DNA of 64,000 nucleotides from Microbacterium terrae (GCF_017831975.1 NZ_JAFDSS010000001.1:2046001-2110000); one strand, 5' to 3'; counted from the first letter of the stretch, positions 7,701 to 16,353 are shown. Notes: a model not told the origin generated them from the sequence alone. Numbers and translations are program-made.

Positions 7701-10504
7701 CCGTCGTCGACGTCGCACGCGGGTCCTCCGGCGGTCGGCACGACGTCGACGAGGACCAGGCCGGGTGGGAGCGTGTCGGAGATCGCGACCCCGGTCGCAG
7801 CCGACGGACCGCGGTTTGTCACCGTCAGCGAGAAGGTCACGCGCGTGCCTGCCGCCGGCTGAACGGGGTCGGCGCTCTTGGTGACCGCGAGGTCCGCGAT
7901 CGTCTGGACCACGACGGCGGCGGTCGCCGCGTTGTCCGTCGGATCGGGGTCGGCTGTGGCGGCCGACGCCGTCGCGGTGTTCTCCACCGAGACGGCGGCC
8001 TGGTCCGGTGCGACGTCGGCCACGATCGTGATCGTCGCGGACGACGTCGCGCCCGAGGCATCCGGGCCGGGAAGCGCGCCCAGGTCGCAGGTCACCACCG
8101 ATGCGGCGTCGCAGGTGCCGCGGCTGGGGGTCGCGCTGACGACGGTCAGGCCCGCGGGGAGCACGTCTTCGAGGATGACCTCCGACGCGGTGGACGGACC
8201 GTGGTTGACGACCTGCACCGTGTAGGTCGCCTGTCCCCCGGCGATCACCGCGCCGACCTGCTTGGCCACGGACACGTCCGCCGACGGGGCTGCGGTGGTC
8301 AGGCCCACCTCCGCGGTGCTGTTCTGCGCGGCGGGGTCCGGCGTCGTCGACGTCGCGGCGGCGGAGTTGAGCACGGCGAGACCCTCCGGCGCGTCGGGCG
8401 AGAGCCGCGCCTGGATCGTCATCGTCGCCGTCGCGCCCGGGGCGAGCGAGGGCAGGTCGCAGGTCGCGGTGGCGCCGGCGACCGTGCAGGTCGCGCCCGG
8501 AGCGGCGGCCGAGGTGAGCACCAGCCGTGCGTCGCCGACGGCGTCGGCGATCACCACGTCTCGCGCGGTGGAGGGACCGTCGTTGCGGACGCTCACGGTG
8601 TAGGTGGTCGATTCTCCGGGGATGAGCACGGCGTCGGCGACGGTCTTGTCGACCACGAGGTCGGCGCTGCGGACGAGGGCGACCGACGCAGCAGAGGTGT
8701 TGTCCGCGAGATCGGGGTCCGCCGTGCTCGACGACACCGACGCGACGTTCACGAGGGACCCCGCGCCGGAGTCGGGCGGTGTGGTGAGCACCACCGACAC
8801 GGTGGCGTCGGAGTCCGAGGCGATCGTGCCGAGGGCGCACGCCAGTTCACCGTCCGCTGCGGTGCACGTGCCCTGACCGGGCGTCGCCGACACGAGAGTC
8901 GCGCCGGCGGGGAGGGCGTCGACGAGGGCGACCTGCGCGGCGGCGTTCGGCCCGTCGTTCGAGACCACGATGGTCGCGGTGACCGCCCCGCCGATCACCC
9001 CGGGGTCAGGCCCCATCGTTTTCACGACCGAGACGTCGGCCTGCGCGGCGATGGGGATCTCCGCCGGGGCGACGACGTACGACAGGTCGCGGCCGAGCGT
9101 CGCCGCGGTGTAGTCGAGCACCGCGGCGTTTCGCAGCGTGGTGCCGGCCGCCTCGGTCTCGACGGTCGCGCGGATCCGCGCCTGCCACTGGCCGTTCACC
9201 GGGATCGTGCCGATCGCGCACTCCACCTCCTGCCCGGTCGCGGTGCACGACCCGCTCGACGCCGTCGCCGACACGAACGTCACTCCGGGCGGGAGCGTGT
9301 CGGTCATCACGACGTCCACCGCGGCATCCTGCCCCGTGTTCGGGTAGGTGAGGGTGTACTCCAGTTCGTCGCCCGGCTCGCCGGGAGTGCGGCCCGCCAG
9401 GTTGGCCACGGTCTTGGAACTGCTGGTGAAATCAGGGGCGAACAGCCGGATGGCGGTCGTGGCCACGCCGGGGAAGTAGCGGTCGCCGGTGCTCTCGAAC
9501 GACAGCGTGGCGCTCGTCGCCCCATTGGCGATGCCGCCGGCCGCGAGGTTCTTGACGTCGTAGCCGAACATGTTCACGTGCGCCGGCGTGCGGGTGGAGA
9601 CGCTCGTGCCGTTGTCGTCGTTGGTCCCGTTGAAGAAGTTGCTGCCGCGGGAGAGAGGCGTCGTCGACAGGAGCGTGTCGTTCAGGCGCGCGTTGTCGCC
9701 CGATGTCGCGAAGTCCCCCTCGTAGGCGACCATGCCCAGCTGCGTGTCGACGGGGCCGCTCAACGGCGCACGGAACCCCGACAGCACGACCTGCTGCGGC
9801 TCGTCGCGGCCGACATCGGCGAACCCGTCGAACACCGTGAGATTGCGCAGCGGCAGCCCCGGCGCGCGGAACACCACCACGAGCGACCAGCCGGCGTAGC
9901 GGTCGGCGCCGGTGCCGGTGGCGACATCCGCTCCCCAGTAGGTGCCGGTTCCGGCGCCCTGCACGAGCGCGGTGACATCGGCGAACTGCTGATACGCCTG
10001 ATCGCCCGCCGTGGGGCCGAATCCGGCCTGAGCCGTCACCGTGCGGTACGCGCCCTCGCCCGGAAGCCGAAGACGCATCTGCTGACGTGTGCCGGTCGCG
10101 GCGATGCCGCCGTCTCCTCGCGAGAGCCGCGCACCCCAGTACAGTCCGGCCCAGATCACGTCGGAGCCGACGGGCCCGGAGACGACCGAAGAGGAGGAAT
10201 TGACGGTGCTCGCATCGGCGTCGGCGTCGAGGTGCGCCATGGTGAAGCCGTTGTTGTTCACACTCGCCGTCCCCGCCCGCGCCGCCGCGCACCGGGCGTC
10301 GCTCGTGGGGCAGGACAGCAGGTTGTTGCCGAAGATCAGGATGGTGCCGTTGTCATCCGTGCTGAACCTCGCCGCGAACGGCACGATCGACTCCGCGCTC
10401 GAAGCGACCGGGAAGAGGGCCACCACCAGGAGCAGGCTGATGAGACCTGCGACGGCGACCTTCAGTCGGTCCCGCCGCCGTCCACGCTGCTTCCCCCCGC
10501 GCAC
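4790..10504 (-). CDS. Giant LPXTG-anchored surface protein with eleven DUF11 repeats
   Basis: 1904 residues. A basic N-terminus and hydrophobic segment (about 15-33) end at ASSA before Glu38, a signal peptide. Residues about 38-360 form a unique N-terminal domain. From about 361 eleven DUF11-type Ig-like repeats of roughly 115-150 residues follow, most opening ADLxVxK and carrying VxNxGPSxA, LPxGxxxxS and NTAxVxS. Each repeat holds one Cys pair, for example GTCTAADGELAC. After a Pro/Thr/Ser/Glu linker comes LPPTG (1862-1866), a hydrophobic segment and a basic tail, the classic sortase signal. It is therefore exported by Sec and probably linked to peptidoglycan. No sortase gene lies in the window. 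Likely an adhesin or stalk; the ligand is unknown. Confidence 0.9.
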   Translation of the reverse strand: MRGGKQRGRRRDRLKVAVAGLISLLLVVALFPVASSAESIVPFAARFSTDDNGTILIFGNNLLSCPTSDARCAAARAGTASVNNNGFTMAHLDADADASTVNSSSSVVSGPVGSDVIWAGLYWGARLSRGDGGIAATGTRQQMRLRLPGEGAYRTVTAQAGFGPTAGDQAYQQFADVTALVQGAGTGTYWGADVATGTGADRYAGWSLVVVFRAPGLPLRNLTVFDGFADVGRDEPQQVVLSGFRAPLSGPVDTQLGMVAYEGDFATSGDNARLNDTLLSTTPLSRGSNFFNGTNDDNGTSVSTRTPAHVNMFGYDVKNLAAGGIANGATSATLSFESTGDRYFPGVATTAIRLFAPDFTSSSKTVANLAGRTPGEPGDELEYTLTYPNTGQDAAVDVVMTDTLPPGVTFVSATASSGSCTATGQEVECAIGTIPVNGQWQARIRATVETEAAGTTLRNAAVLDYTAATLGRDLSYVVAPAEIPIAAQADVSVVKTMGPDPGVIGGAVTATIVVSNDGPNAAAQVALVDALPAGATLVSATPGQGTCTAADGELACALGTIASDSDATVSVVLTTPPDSGAGSLVNVASVSSSTADPDLADNTSAASVALVRSADLVVDKTVADAVLIPGESTTYTVSVRNDGPSTARDVVIADAVGDARLVLTSAAAPGATCTVAGATATCDLPSLAPGATATMTIQARLSPDAPEGLAVLNSAAATSTTPDPAAQNSTAEVGLTTAAPSADVSVAKQVGAVIAGGQATYTVQVVNHGPSTASEVILEDVLPAGLTVVSATPSRGTCDAASVVTCDLGALPGPDASGATSSATITIVADVAPDQAAVSVENTATASAATADPDPTDNAATAAVVVQTIADLAVTKSADPVQPAAGTRVTFSLTVTNRGPSAATGVAISDTLPPGLVLVDVVPTAGGPACDVDDGVIACDAEVLGVGESVSVDVLMDVPADFDLDTGAVNTVTASSDATDPAPANNTASATITSRAISDLIALKWDTTPGPTNEPPRTFTAGEEITYYVAAGNAGPSDASTAVLTDVLPDGVTFVSSIDECVFTPPSTVSCALPDVPAGFAAVFPIVVRLDADLEPGALLTNTASVELTDPDRVDPTTDNNVASVTNPVGALADLSVSKRTYSLEFDDFSFTVPSAAPAGTPSGYLIDVRNDGPSVARDVVLVDSSTMTRFFVNQVRIVRGGEAEDITDQCSWSGGDLQCPLGDIPPFAAGDPAWVVQVDGVTLSDAEAGEYVNTATVTSATPDDDPADNVSEAPLTVTDPVATLTVSKSVTGLTDVDGDGDADVVPGGAFGYEIVVANVLDTTREGAADAPDVVVTDTLPEGFVVESASATQGSCSITPPRTVTCELGTVLGPGRVIEPPPVRITLAGRTLPSLAGTANVVNTATVTSPVSSTVSADAANDVVAVGDLSITKVADAPEFAAGGLAGFSLVVTNAGPSDAVGTEVGDLFPAELTFDPASSDASCVPAVFEGNVFVSCGIGTLAAGETRTVRIGASIDPSQPAAEVVNIAAASSPTTGEYDFSDNRAEIPVRIVSSADLVLTKTADAPSQAAGEAVTYTLSVVNAGPSDATEMVLEDVLPDGTTLRSVEASAGLACGSVDGVVTCTQPTLAAGASASATIVVDLPEGLEPGPITNTASVSSATPDPDSASNSASATVDVFVLADIAVTKSVLTARPVVGSPVSFAIDVVNSGPQSAPRIVVSDSLPDGFAFESAQAPGGGTCQVSAPEGIEIVTCELGALAVGATARVIVTAVPAAAVREIVNGALVGSAAQDAVGDDNYDEILFSVAAPTPTPTPTTTPTPTTTPTPTPTTEPEPSPEPSPTSGPAPGPGSPSPDPAAAGDLPPTGAPWPLEAALWGAALVIAGATVSVLRGLHGMRRRGELRD
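5013..5083 (-). repeat. Short tandem repeat encoding the Pro/Thr wall-spanning linker
   Basis: Iterations of GGCGTC and GTCGTC on the plus strand encode the PTPTPTTTPTP linker just upstream of the LPPTG signal. Units of 6-18 bp repeat nearly exactly, so the length is likely to vary by slippage. Confidence 0.75.
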
Positions 10505-10536
10505 GCGGCCAACCTAGCAGGTGGGTGCCGCGCGCA

Positions 10537-11337
10537 TCAGGTGCGCGTGAACCGCCACGGCAGCGCGCCGATCTCGAGCCGGTGGCGCCCGCGCGGGTCA
10601 CGCGCGGCGGCGTCTTCGTAGTCGGCGTCGCCCTGCCAGAGCAGCACCGGACCGGATGCGGTGCGCTGGGCGACGGTCTCGAACCGGGTGGGACCGCCGA
10701 TGCGCAGCGCCGCGATCAGCGTGGCCGCATCCGGCTGATGCTGCAGGTCGTGGAGGGTCACCCACGTCGGCGGGTACAGGGTCAGAGCTCCGCGCGCGTG
10801 GCGCGCGAGGGCGTCGGACGGGCGCAGCCACTGCGCCGCGACGGCCTCGGCGGGCGAGAGCGTCAGTTCTCCGGGCGGCGCCGCGACGGCGAAGAACCAG
10901 GTGCGGATCCGCAGCGCGATGCCGGGCGGAGGATCCCACACCGACACGGGCACGAGATCGTCGGCCCCGACCACCAGCCCGGTCTCCTCCTGCGTCTCGC
11001 GCACGGCGGCACGCACCGCCGCGGCGCCCTCGACCGCGGCATCCGCTCCCACCTGCCGGCCGTCGCCCGCGTCCGCGCCCTCCTCCGCCTCCGCACGGCG
11101 ATCCGCCGCATCGACCTTGCCGCCGGGGAACACCCACGCACCGGCGAACGAGCCGCGGTCGGGCCGCTCGAGCAGGAGCACCTCGGGGCCCGCGGCGCCG
11201 TCACGCACCAGGACGACGGTCGCCGCGATCGGGATGCCCGGATCGGCCGCATCCTCGGGTCTGCGCGGGCGGGAGCCATCGAGCGTGTCGCCGAGCGCGC
11301 GCGTCACCGGGTCTGCGGGCGGCGTCGGGTCCGGCAT
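10537..11337 (-). CDS. Nudix hydrolase with an expanded Nudix box
   Basis: 266 residues. The FPGGK motif is at 70-74, but the catalytic helix RETQEETG does not occur until 113-120. The standard Nudix box (G-x5-E-x7-RE-x2-EE) is therefore split by an insertion of about 26 mostly acidic and Ala residues. Insertions at this place are known in the NUDT19-like acyl-CoA diphosphatase group, so a CoA or nucleotide-sugar diphosphatase role is possible, but the substrate cannot be read from the sequence. It lies 32 bp downstream of the start of the wall protein on the same strand, and 74 bp separate it from the MFS stop. Confidence 0.88.
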   Translation of the reverse strand: MPDPTPPADPVTRALGDTLDGSRPRRPEDAADPGIPIAATVVLVRDGAAGPEVLLLERPDRGSFAGAWVFPGGKVDAADRRAEAEEGADAGDGRQVGADAAVEGAAAVRAAVRETQEETGLVVGADDLVPVSVWDPPPGIALRIRTWFFAVAAPPGELTLSPAEAVAAQWLRPSDALARHARGALTLYPPTWVTLHDLQHQPDAATLIAALRIGGPTRFETVAQRTASGPVLLWQGDADYEDAAARDPRGRHRLEIGALPWRFTRT

Positions 11338-11411
11338 CCGGCAACTCTAGTCCGTGCCTGAGCCGCCGCTCCGGCGGCGCGGACCGTGCCCGCACGACGC
11401 CCGGCGCGACC

Positions 11412-12629
11412 TCACGCCGCGATGAATGCGCGGCGACGCTCCCCCGCGAGACTCGCCAGAGCCAGCACGAGTCCGCCGAGCGCGAGCGCGACGCCGACCC
11501 AGGCGGGCGCGATGTACCCCCAGCCCGCGGCGATCACCAGGCCGCCGAGGAGCGCACCGAGGCTGTTGCCGATGTTCAGCGCCGAATGGTTGAGCGCCGC
11601 GGCGATCGACTGGTTGTCCTGCGCGACGTCCATCAGGCGGGTCTGGATCGTCGGGCTCAGTACCGACGAGACGAATCCGGTGCAGAAGACGAAGAAGGCC
11701 AGCGCCCAGATCCAGGTCGCGGTCACCGCCAGGAGAGCCAGCACCACGGCGAGCGCGATGAGCCCGCCGACGAGCGTGCGCTTGAGGTCGCGGTCCGCGA
11801 GGTGCCCGCCGACCAGGTTGCCGATCGTCATGCCGAGTCCCATGAGCACCAGCACGATCGGCACGACCCACGCGGGCGATCCCGCGACGTCGGTGACCAT
11901 CGGTGCGATGTAGCTGTACACGGCGAAGAATCCGCCGAACCCGATCGCGCCGACGCCGAGCGCGAGCCACACCTGGCCGATGCGGAACACCTTGAGCTCT
12001 GCTCTCAGGGTGCGTCCGGGGTCGCCCGGATGCTCGGGCACGAAGATCGCGATGAGCACCGTCGCGGCGAGGAAGATGGCCGCGACCACCATGAACGCCG
12101 ACCGCCAGCCCGTCTGCTGACCGAGGTACGTGCCGAGGGGCACGCCGACGACGTTCGCGACGGTGAGTCCGGTGAGCACGAACGCGACGCCCTGGGCGCG
12201 CTTGCCGGGCCCGAGGACGTCGGCCGCGACGAGTGCGCCGATGCCGAAGTACGCGCCGTGCGGGAGTCCGGCGAGCAGGCGCGACACGGCGACCCACTCG
12301 AAGGTGGGGGCGAGGAAGGTGAGCGCGTTGAAGACCGTGAGCGCCAGGGCGAGGCCGATCATCACGCGATGACGCGGGTACTTCGCGACCGAGCCGGCGA
12401 TGGTCGGCGCCCCGATCACCACGCCGAGCGCGTACAGCGAGATCAGCCAGCCGGCCTGGGCGATCGCGTCTTCCGGGCTGGACGCCCAGACGCCGGGCAG
12501 CAGGTCGGCGGCGATGTCAGGCAGCAGGCCCATGACGACGAACTCGGTCATGCCGATGCCGAAGCTGCCGACGGCGAGGGAAAGGAGCGCCCACGTCGCC
12601 GCCCCCCTCGTGAGAGTCGAGGAGGTCAC
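11412..12629 (-). CDS. MFS transporter, DHA1/arabinose-efflux-like
   Basis: 405 residues with about twelve hydrophobic segments, typical of 12-TM drug:H+ antiporters. GMTEFVVMGLLPDIA in TM1 and RLLAGLPHGAYFG in TM4 are signatures of the AraJ/Cmx-type DHA1 subfamily, whose members export sugars, chloramphenicol or other small molecules. The start is a GTG at 12629 with no strong ribosome site; no in-frame ATG lies immediately upstream. It is transcribed in the same direction as its neighbours, with about 90 bp to the thiamine-binding gene. The substrate is not predictable. Confidence 0.88.
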   Translation of the reverse strand: MTSSTLTRGAATWALLSLAVGSFGIGMTEFVVMGLLPDIAADLLPGVWASSPEDAIAQAGWLISLYALGVVIGAPTIAGSVAKYPRHRVMIGLALALTVFNALTFLAPTFEWVAVSRLLAGLPHGAYFGIGALVAADVLGPGKRAQGVAFVLTGLTVANVVGVPLGTYLGQQTGWRSAFMVVAAIFLAATVLIAIFVPEHPGDPGRTLRAELKVFRIGQVWLALGVGAIGFGGFFAVYSYIAPMVTDVAGSPAWVVPIVLVLMGLGMTIGNLVGGHLADRDLKRTLVGGLIALAVVLALLAVTATWIWALAFFVFCTGFVSSVLSPTIQTRLMDVAQDNQSIAAALNHSALNIGNSLGALLGGLVIAAGWGYIAPAWVGVALALGGLVLALASLAGERRRAFIAA

Positions 12630-12719
12630 CGCGCCATGCTAGCGGCGCCGCGTGCCGGCTGTCGAATCGATTCGGAGGATGCGTCGAACGCGCATCGCCC
12701 GATGACGGATGCGCCCGCC

Positions 12720-13028
12720 TCAGCCGAGGTCGTCGATCGCCGACTCGAGTCGGTCGATCTTCGCGTCGAGCTCACCGGTGTATCCGGGACGGATGTCGGC
12801 CTTCAGTACGAGCGACACGCGCGACCCGAACGGCAGGACCGCTTCGGTGGCGCGCTTGACGACGTCGAAGACCTCGTCCCACTCCCCCTCGATCTCGGTG
12901 AACATCGAGGTGGTGCGGTGCGGCAGCCCGCTCTCGCGGACGACGCGCACCGCAGCGGCGACGGCATCGTGCACCGAGCCGTCGGCGCGGCCGGTGCCGC
13001 TGGGGGCGACGGAGAAGGCGATGAGCAT
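12720..13028 (-). CDS. MTH1187/YkoF-type thiamine-binding protein
   Basis: 102 residues, single ferredoxin-like domain. MLIAFSVAPSG at the N-terminus, SVHDAVAAAVRVVRESGL and TSMFTEIEGEWDEV match the MTH1187 family, whose members form tetramers and bind thiamine or hydroxymethylpyrimidine. It is cytosolic. Thirteen nt separate it from the stop of the GT87 gene, so the two are probably cotranscribed, although no pathway link is evident. Confidence 0.85.
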   Translation of the reverse strand: MLIAFSVAPSGTGRADGSVHDAVAAAVRVVRESGLPHRTTSMFTEIEGEWDEVFDVVKRATEAVLPFGSRVSLVLKADIRPGYTGELDAKIDRLESAIDDLG

Positions 13029-13041
13029 GGGAGACCTCCGG

Positions 13042-14289
13042 TCAGGTGGGGGACGGTTCCGAGGCGGATGCGTCGTCGGCGGCCGCCGGACACAGCCGCA
13101 CGCGGCGATGCGCGGGCACGCGGGCGACGAGCACGACGCTCCAGACGAAGAGGGCGACGAGGAGGATGTTCCGCACCACGAGCAGCGCGACGGCCGGCGG
13201 CTGGAGCACGAGGATCTCGTCGTACCACGTCGGGAAGATCCCCTGGGTGAGGGCCAGCGTGACGATCGCGAGGGCCGCGGGCGCGATCCAGCGGTGCCGG
13301 TCGAGCACGAGGCCGATCACGAGCGGCGGGATCAGCCAGGTCATGTACTGCGGCGAGCCCACCTTGTTGAGCACGATGAAGCCGAGCACGAGCGCCAGCG
13401 CGAGCGGAGCGAACAGCCGTGCGAAGGTCGCGCCCCGCCAGGCCTGCAGCGCGCCGAGCCCGGCGATCGCGAGCATCCCGATCATGAGCACCGGCGTCAT
13501 CGTCGCGATCACCGGGTCGATGCCGGGACCGGTGACCTGGAACGTGATGAGGTCGGCGTCGTAGTACAGCCAGGCACCGGGCACCCCCGTCGCCGCCATG
13601 AGCACGTACACCGAGCTGATCGGCGCCTCGATCTGCAGCCCGCGCGTCGTCTGGTCGCCGATGAACGAGAACAGGTGCGCCGCTCCCCCGGCCGTCACCA
13701 CGACCAGCACCGCGATGGCCGACACGGCGGCGGCGCCGCAGATCACGGCCAGCCTCCTTCGCACGGCGATGAGCCCAGCGGCGAGGAGGGCCGCCGGCCA
13801 GACCTTGACCCACGTCGCGGCCGCCAGGAGCACCGACGCCACCCACGGGCGTCCGACCAGCCAGAGGCAGCCGAGCACGGCCAGCGGCACCGTGAATCCG
13901 TCGAGGCGGAACATGCCCACTCCCCCGAGGGCGAGGATCGCGGCGAGCCAGAACCAAGCGGCGAACACGCGTCCACGCGAGCGACCGCGCCCGACGAGGA
14001 TCGCGAAGGCGACCGCATCGGCGGCGGTGACCACGAGCCCCCACGCGAGGGTGTACTCGAGCGCCGGGGTCAGCGCGTGGGCGAGGAGGATCGGCCCCCA
14101 CGCGAGGATCGGATACACCCAGCCTTCGGTGAGCCCAGGCACCGTCGTGCCGCCGGTCGCGAGCGACGCCCACCACCGGTAGAGCTGGTCGACATCCCAC
14201 GACGCCGCGTGGTCGTCGGTGAAGCCGAGCCAGATCGTCACGGCGTGCACGAGCACGAACCCGATCCACAACGCCGCCCGCCTCGACAC
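13042..14289 (-). CDS. GT87-like polyprenol-phosphate-mannose-dependent membrane glycosyltransferase
   Basis: 415 residues with roughly ten hydrophobic segments. An acidic motif (WDVDQLYRW at about 31-39) sits just after TM1 in the first extracytoplasmic loop, as expected for GT-C fold enzymes (DUF2029, GT87), which transfer mannose from polyprenyl-phosphate-mannose to lipoglycans outside the membrane. The SPQYMTWLIPP segment near the C-terminus is also typical. It is therefore probably involved in mannolipid or wall glycan elaboration; acceptor unknown. The ATG at 14289 was chosen, and the gene is followed at once by the thiamine-binding gene. Confidence 0.82.
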   Translation of the reverse strand: MSRRAALWIGFVLVHAVTIWLGFTDDHAASWDVDQLYRWWASLATGGTTVPGLTEGWVYPILAWGPILLAHALTPALEYTLAWGLVVTAADAVAFAILVGRGRSRGRVFAAWFWLAAILALGGVGMFRLDGFTVPLAVLGCLWLVGRPWVASVLLAAATWVKVWPAALLAAGLIAVRRRLAVICGAAAVSAIAVLVVVTAGGAAHLFSFIGDQTTRGLQIEAPISSVYVLMAATGVPGAWLYYDADLITFQVTGPGIDPVIATMTPVLMIGMLAIAGLGALQAWRGATFARLFAPLALALVLGFIVLNKVGSPQYMTWLIPPLVIGLVLDRHRWIAPAALAIVTLALTQGIFPTWYDEILVLQPPAVALLVVRNILLVALFVWSVVLVARVPAHRRVRLCPAAADDASASEPSPT

Positions 14290-14371
14290 CTGACCATCCT
14301 AGGGAGCGTCGTCGCGGCACCCGCACCCGAGGCCGCCGTCCACGCCTCGCAGCATCCGCGCCCACCCGCGA

Positions 14372-15202
14372 TCAGACCGAGGAGAGCACCTCGGCGACGG
14401 CGCGCGGCAGCGCCTCTGCCACGTCGAGCGCGGTGACCGGACCGCCTCCGACGGCGGAGCTCGCGATCGCGCCGGCGCGCCCGTGGAGCCACGCGCCCGA
14501 GGCGGCGAGCGCCGCGAGCCCGTCGGCACCGGGAACGCGGTCGGCAGCGGCGACGGCGACCAGCGCGCCGATCGTCCCGGCGAGCACGTCGCCCGTGCCC
14601 GCCGTCGCGAGCCACGGCGTGCCCTCCGACACCGTCACCGGTTCCGCGCCCGGCGCCGCGACGACGGTCTCCGACCCCTTCAGCAGCACGACGGCCCCCG
14701 TCGCATCCGCCGTCTCTCGCGCCGCGTCCGACCGCGGCCCGCGCGGGGGCGGGAGGCCGAGCGCCGTGCGCAGGCGCGCATGCTCGCGGTCGTGCGGGGT
14801 CAGGATGCGCGGAGCTGTGCCGTGCGCCGCGATGTCGAGCGCACCGGCATCCGCCACCACCGGATCGGTGTCGGAGAGCACCGCGCGCAGGATCTCGGTC
14901 TCGGCGGCACCGCGGGCCGCGGCATCCGTCCCCGACCCCAGCACCCAGGCCTGCACCCGCCCGTCCGCGACGACCGTCTCGGGTCGGCGTCCGAGCACGA
15001 GCGCCGTCGGCCGCGGCGGACCGAGGTAGCGGACCATGCCCACGCCGGTGCGCCAGGCCGCCTCGACGCCGAGCACGGCCGCGCCCGGGTAGAGCTCCGA
15101 ACCGGTCCGCACCCCCAGCACGCCGCGGGAATACTTGTCGTCGAGCGCCGTTGGTGCACGGAGGGCGCGCACGACGTCCTCCCTCGTCCACACCCGTGCC
15201 AT
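14372..15202 (-). CDS. nnrD: ADP-dependent NAD(P)H-hydrate dehydratase
   Basis: Metabolite repair: dehydrates S-NAD(P)HX using ADP. 276 residues, corresponding to the C-terminal YjeF/ribokinase-like domain only, with no fused epimerase (NnrE). DKYSRGVLGVRTGS near residue 20 is the family N-terminal motif, and ATAGTGDVLAG is the glycine-rich nucleotide-binding and catalytic-Asp motif. The ATG at 15202 was chosen over the GTG at 15229 because TATCGT stands exactly six nt upstream (leaderless signature) and because the longer form would almost touch the divergent gene at 15232. Confidence 0.9.
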   Translation of the reverse strand: MARVWTREDVVRALRAPTALDDKYSRGVLGVRTGSELYPGAAVLGVEAAWRTGVGMVRYLGPPRPTALVLGRRPETVVADGRVQAWVLGSGTDAAARGAAETEILRAVLSDTDPVVADAGALDIAAHGTAPRILTPHDREHARLRTALGLPPPRGPRSDAARETADATGAVVLLKGSETVVAAPGAEPVTVSEGTPWLATAGTGDVLAGTIGALVAVAAADRVPGADGLAALAASGAWLHGRAGAIASSAVGGGPVTALDVAEALPRAVAEVLSSV

Positions 15203-15208
15203 GGCGCC

Positions 15209-15214
15209 ACGATA
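15209..15214 (-). promoter_or_regulatory. -10 element, leaderless start of nnrD
   Basis: On the minus strand TATCGT, then six nt, then ATG at 15202. It supports the shorter nnrD start. Confidence 0.5.
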
Positions 15215-15231
15215 CCCCCGGAGCTCCACCG

Positions 15232-16299
15232 ATGAGTCTGCTGTTCACCCCCCTGACCCTGCGCGAGACCACGGTGCGCAACCGCCTCTGGGTGTCGCCG
15301 ATGTGCCAGTACAGCGCCGTCGACGGGGTGCCGCAGGAGTGGCACCACACGCACCTCGCGCAGTTCGCCTCGGGCGGCGCCGGCATGGTGGTGGCGGAAG
15401 CCACCGCTGTCGTTCCCGAGGGGCGCATCTCGCCCGAGGACGCGGGCCTGTGGACCGACGAGCAGCGCGACGCCTGGGCGCCGATCACTGCCGCCATCCG
15501 CAGCCGCGGCGCTGTGCCGGGGGTGCAGCTCGCGCACGCCGGCCGCAAGGCGTCGACGTGGTCGCCGTTCTCGGGTCGCCGCGGGAGCGTCCCCGCCGCC
15601 GACGGCGGGTGGCAGACCGTCGCCCCGTCGGCCCTCGCCTACGACGGCTTCGCCGAGCCCGTGGCACTCGACGCCGCCGGCATCGACGCGGTCGTGGCGG
15701 CGTTCGGCGCGGCTGCCGCCCGCGCGATCGAGGCGGGCTTCGAGGTGCTCGAGGTGCACGCCGCCCACGGCTACCTGCTGCACCAGTTCCTCTCGCCGCT
15801 CACCAACGTGCGAGACGACGAGTACGGCGGATCGATCGAGAACCGCGCCCGGCTGCTGCTGCGCGTGCTCGACGCCGTGCGCGCCGCAGCGCCCGCAGCT
15901 CCCCTGCTCGTGCGGTTCTCGGCATCCGACGCCGCCCCCGGCGGATGGGATGCCGACGACACGTCGACCGTCGCCCGGTGGGCGGCCGACCGCGGCGCGG
16001 ACTTCTTCGACATCTCCAGCGGCGGGCTCGTCGCCCACCAGCAGATCACCACCGGCCCCGGCTACCAGGTCGACCTCGCCGAGCACGTACGCAGGGTCGC
16101 CGGCGTGCCCGTCAACGCGGTCGGAATGATCGACGACGCTGCGCACGCCGAGAGCATCCTCGCCGCCGGGCGCGCCGACGCGATCATGTCGGGCCGCCAG
16201 TGGCTGCGCGATCCGCACTTCGCCCTGACGGCGGCCGGCGAGCTGGGCATCGACATCGGGTACTGGCCCCCGCAGTACGTGCGGGCGCGCCGGGGCTGA
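15232..16299 (+). CDS. NADH:flavin oxidoreductase, YqjM-like Old Yellow Enzyme
   Basis: 355-residue FMN-dependent TIM-barrel ene-reductase reducing activated C=C bonds with NAD(P)H. The redox-tuning cysteine of the YqjM class is present (SPMCQYSA, Cys25), VQLAHAGRK contributes to the FMN site, and the active-site His pair is in VHAAHGYLLHQFLSP. EYGGSIENRARLLL and the late SGRQWLRDP segment are also family hallmarks. The ATG at 15232 begins 29 nt from the divergent nnrD start. A strong hairpin follows. The physiological substrate is unknown. Confidence 0.92.
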   Translation: MSLLFTPLTLRETTVRNRLWVSPMCQYSAVDGVPQEWHHTHLAQFASGGAGMVVAEATAVVPEGRISPEDAGLWTDEQRDAWAPITAAIRSRGAVPGVQLAHAGRKASTWSPFSGRRGSVPAADGGWQTVAPSALAYDGFAEPVALDAAGIDAVVAAFGAAAARAIEAGFEVLEVHAAHGYLLHQFLSPLTNVRDDEYGGSIENRARLLLRVLDAVRAAAPAAPLLVRFSASDAAPGGWDADDTSTVARWAADRGADFFDISSGGLVAHQQITTGPGYQVDLAEHVRRVAGVPVNAVGMIDDAAHAESILAAGRADAIMSGRQWLRDPHFALTAAGELGIDIGYWPPQYVRARRG

Positions 16300-16308
16300 C
16301 GACGAACA

Positions 16309-16340
16309 GGCCCCGCTCCGCCGGGTGGCGGTGCGGGGCC
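16309..16340. terminator. Bidirectional terminator hairpin
   Basis: GGCCCCGC-T-CCG (16309-16320) pairs with CGG-T-GCGGGGCC (16329-16340), one T-T mismatch, 8-nt loop, between convergent ends. Confidence 0.8.
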
Positions 16341-16353
16341 CGAACGTCTGCGA

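Noticed and set aside
8201..10621. 806-residue open frame antisense to the DUF11 protein
   Set aside because: Highly Arg/Gly-rich shadow frame; the opposite strand encodes a coherent signal peptide, repeats and sorting motif.
10656..13250. 864-residue plus-strand frame across Nudix and MFS genes
   Set aside because: Runs through three well-supported minus-strand genes; Arg/Gln-rich nonsense translation.
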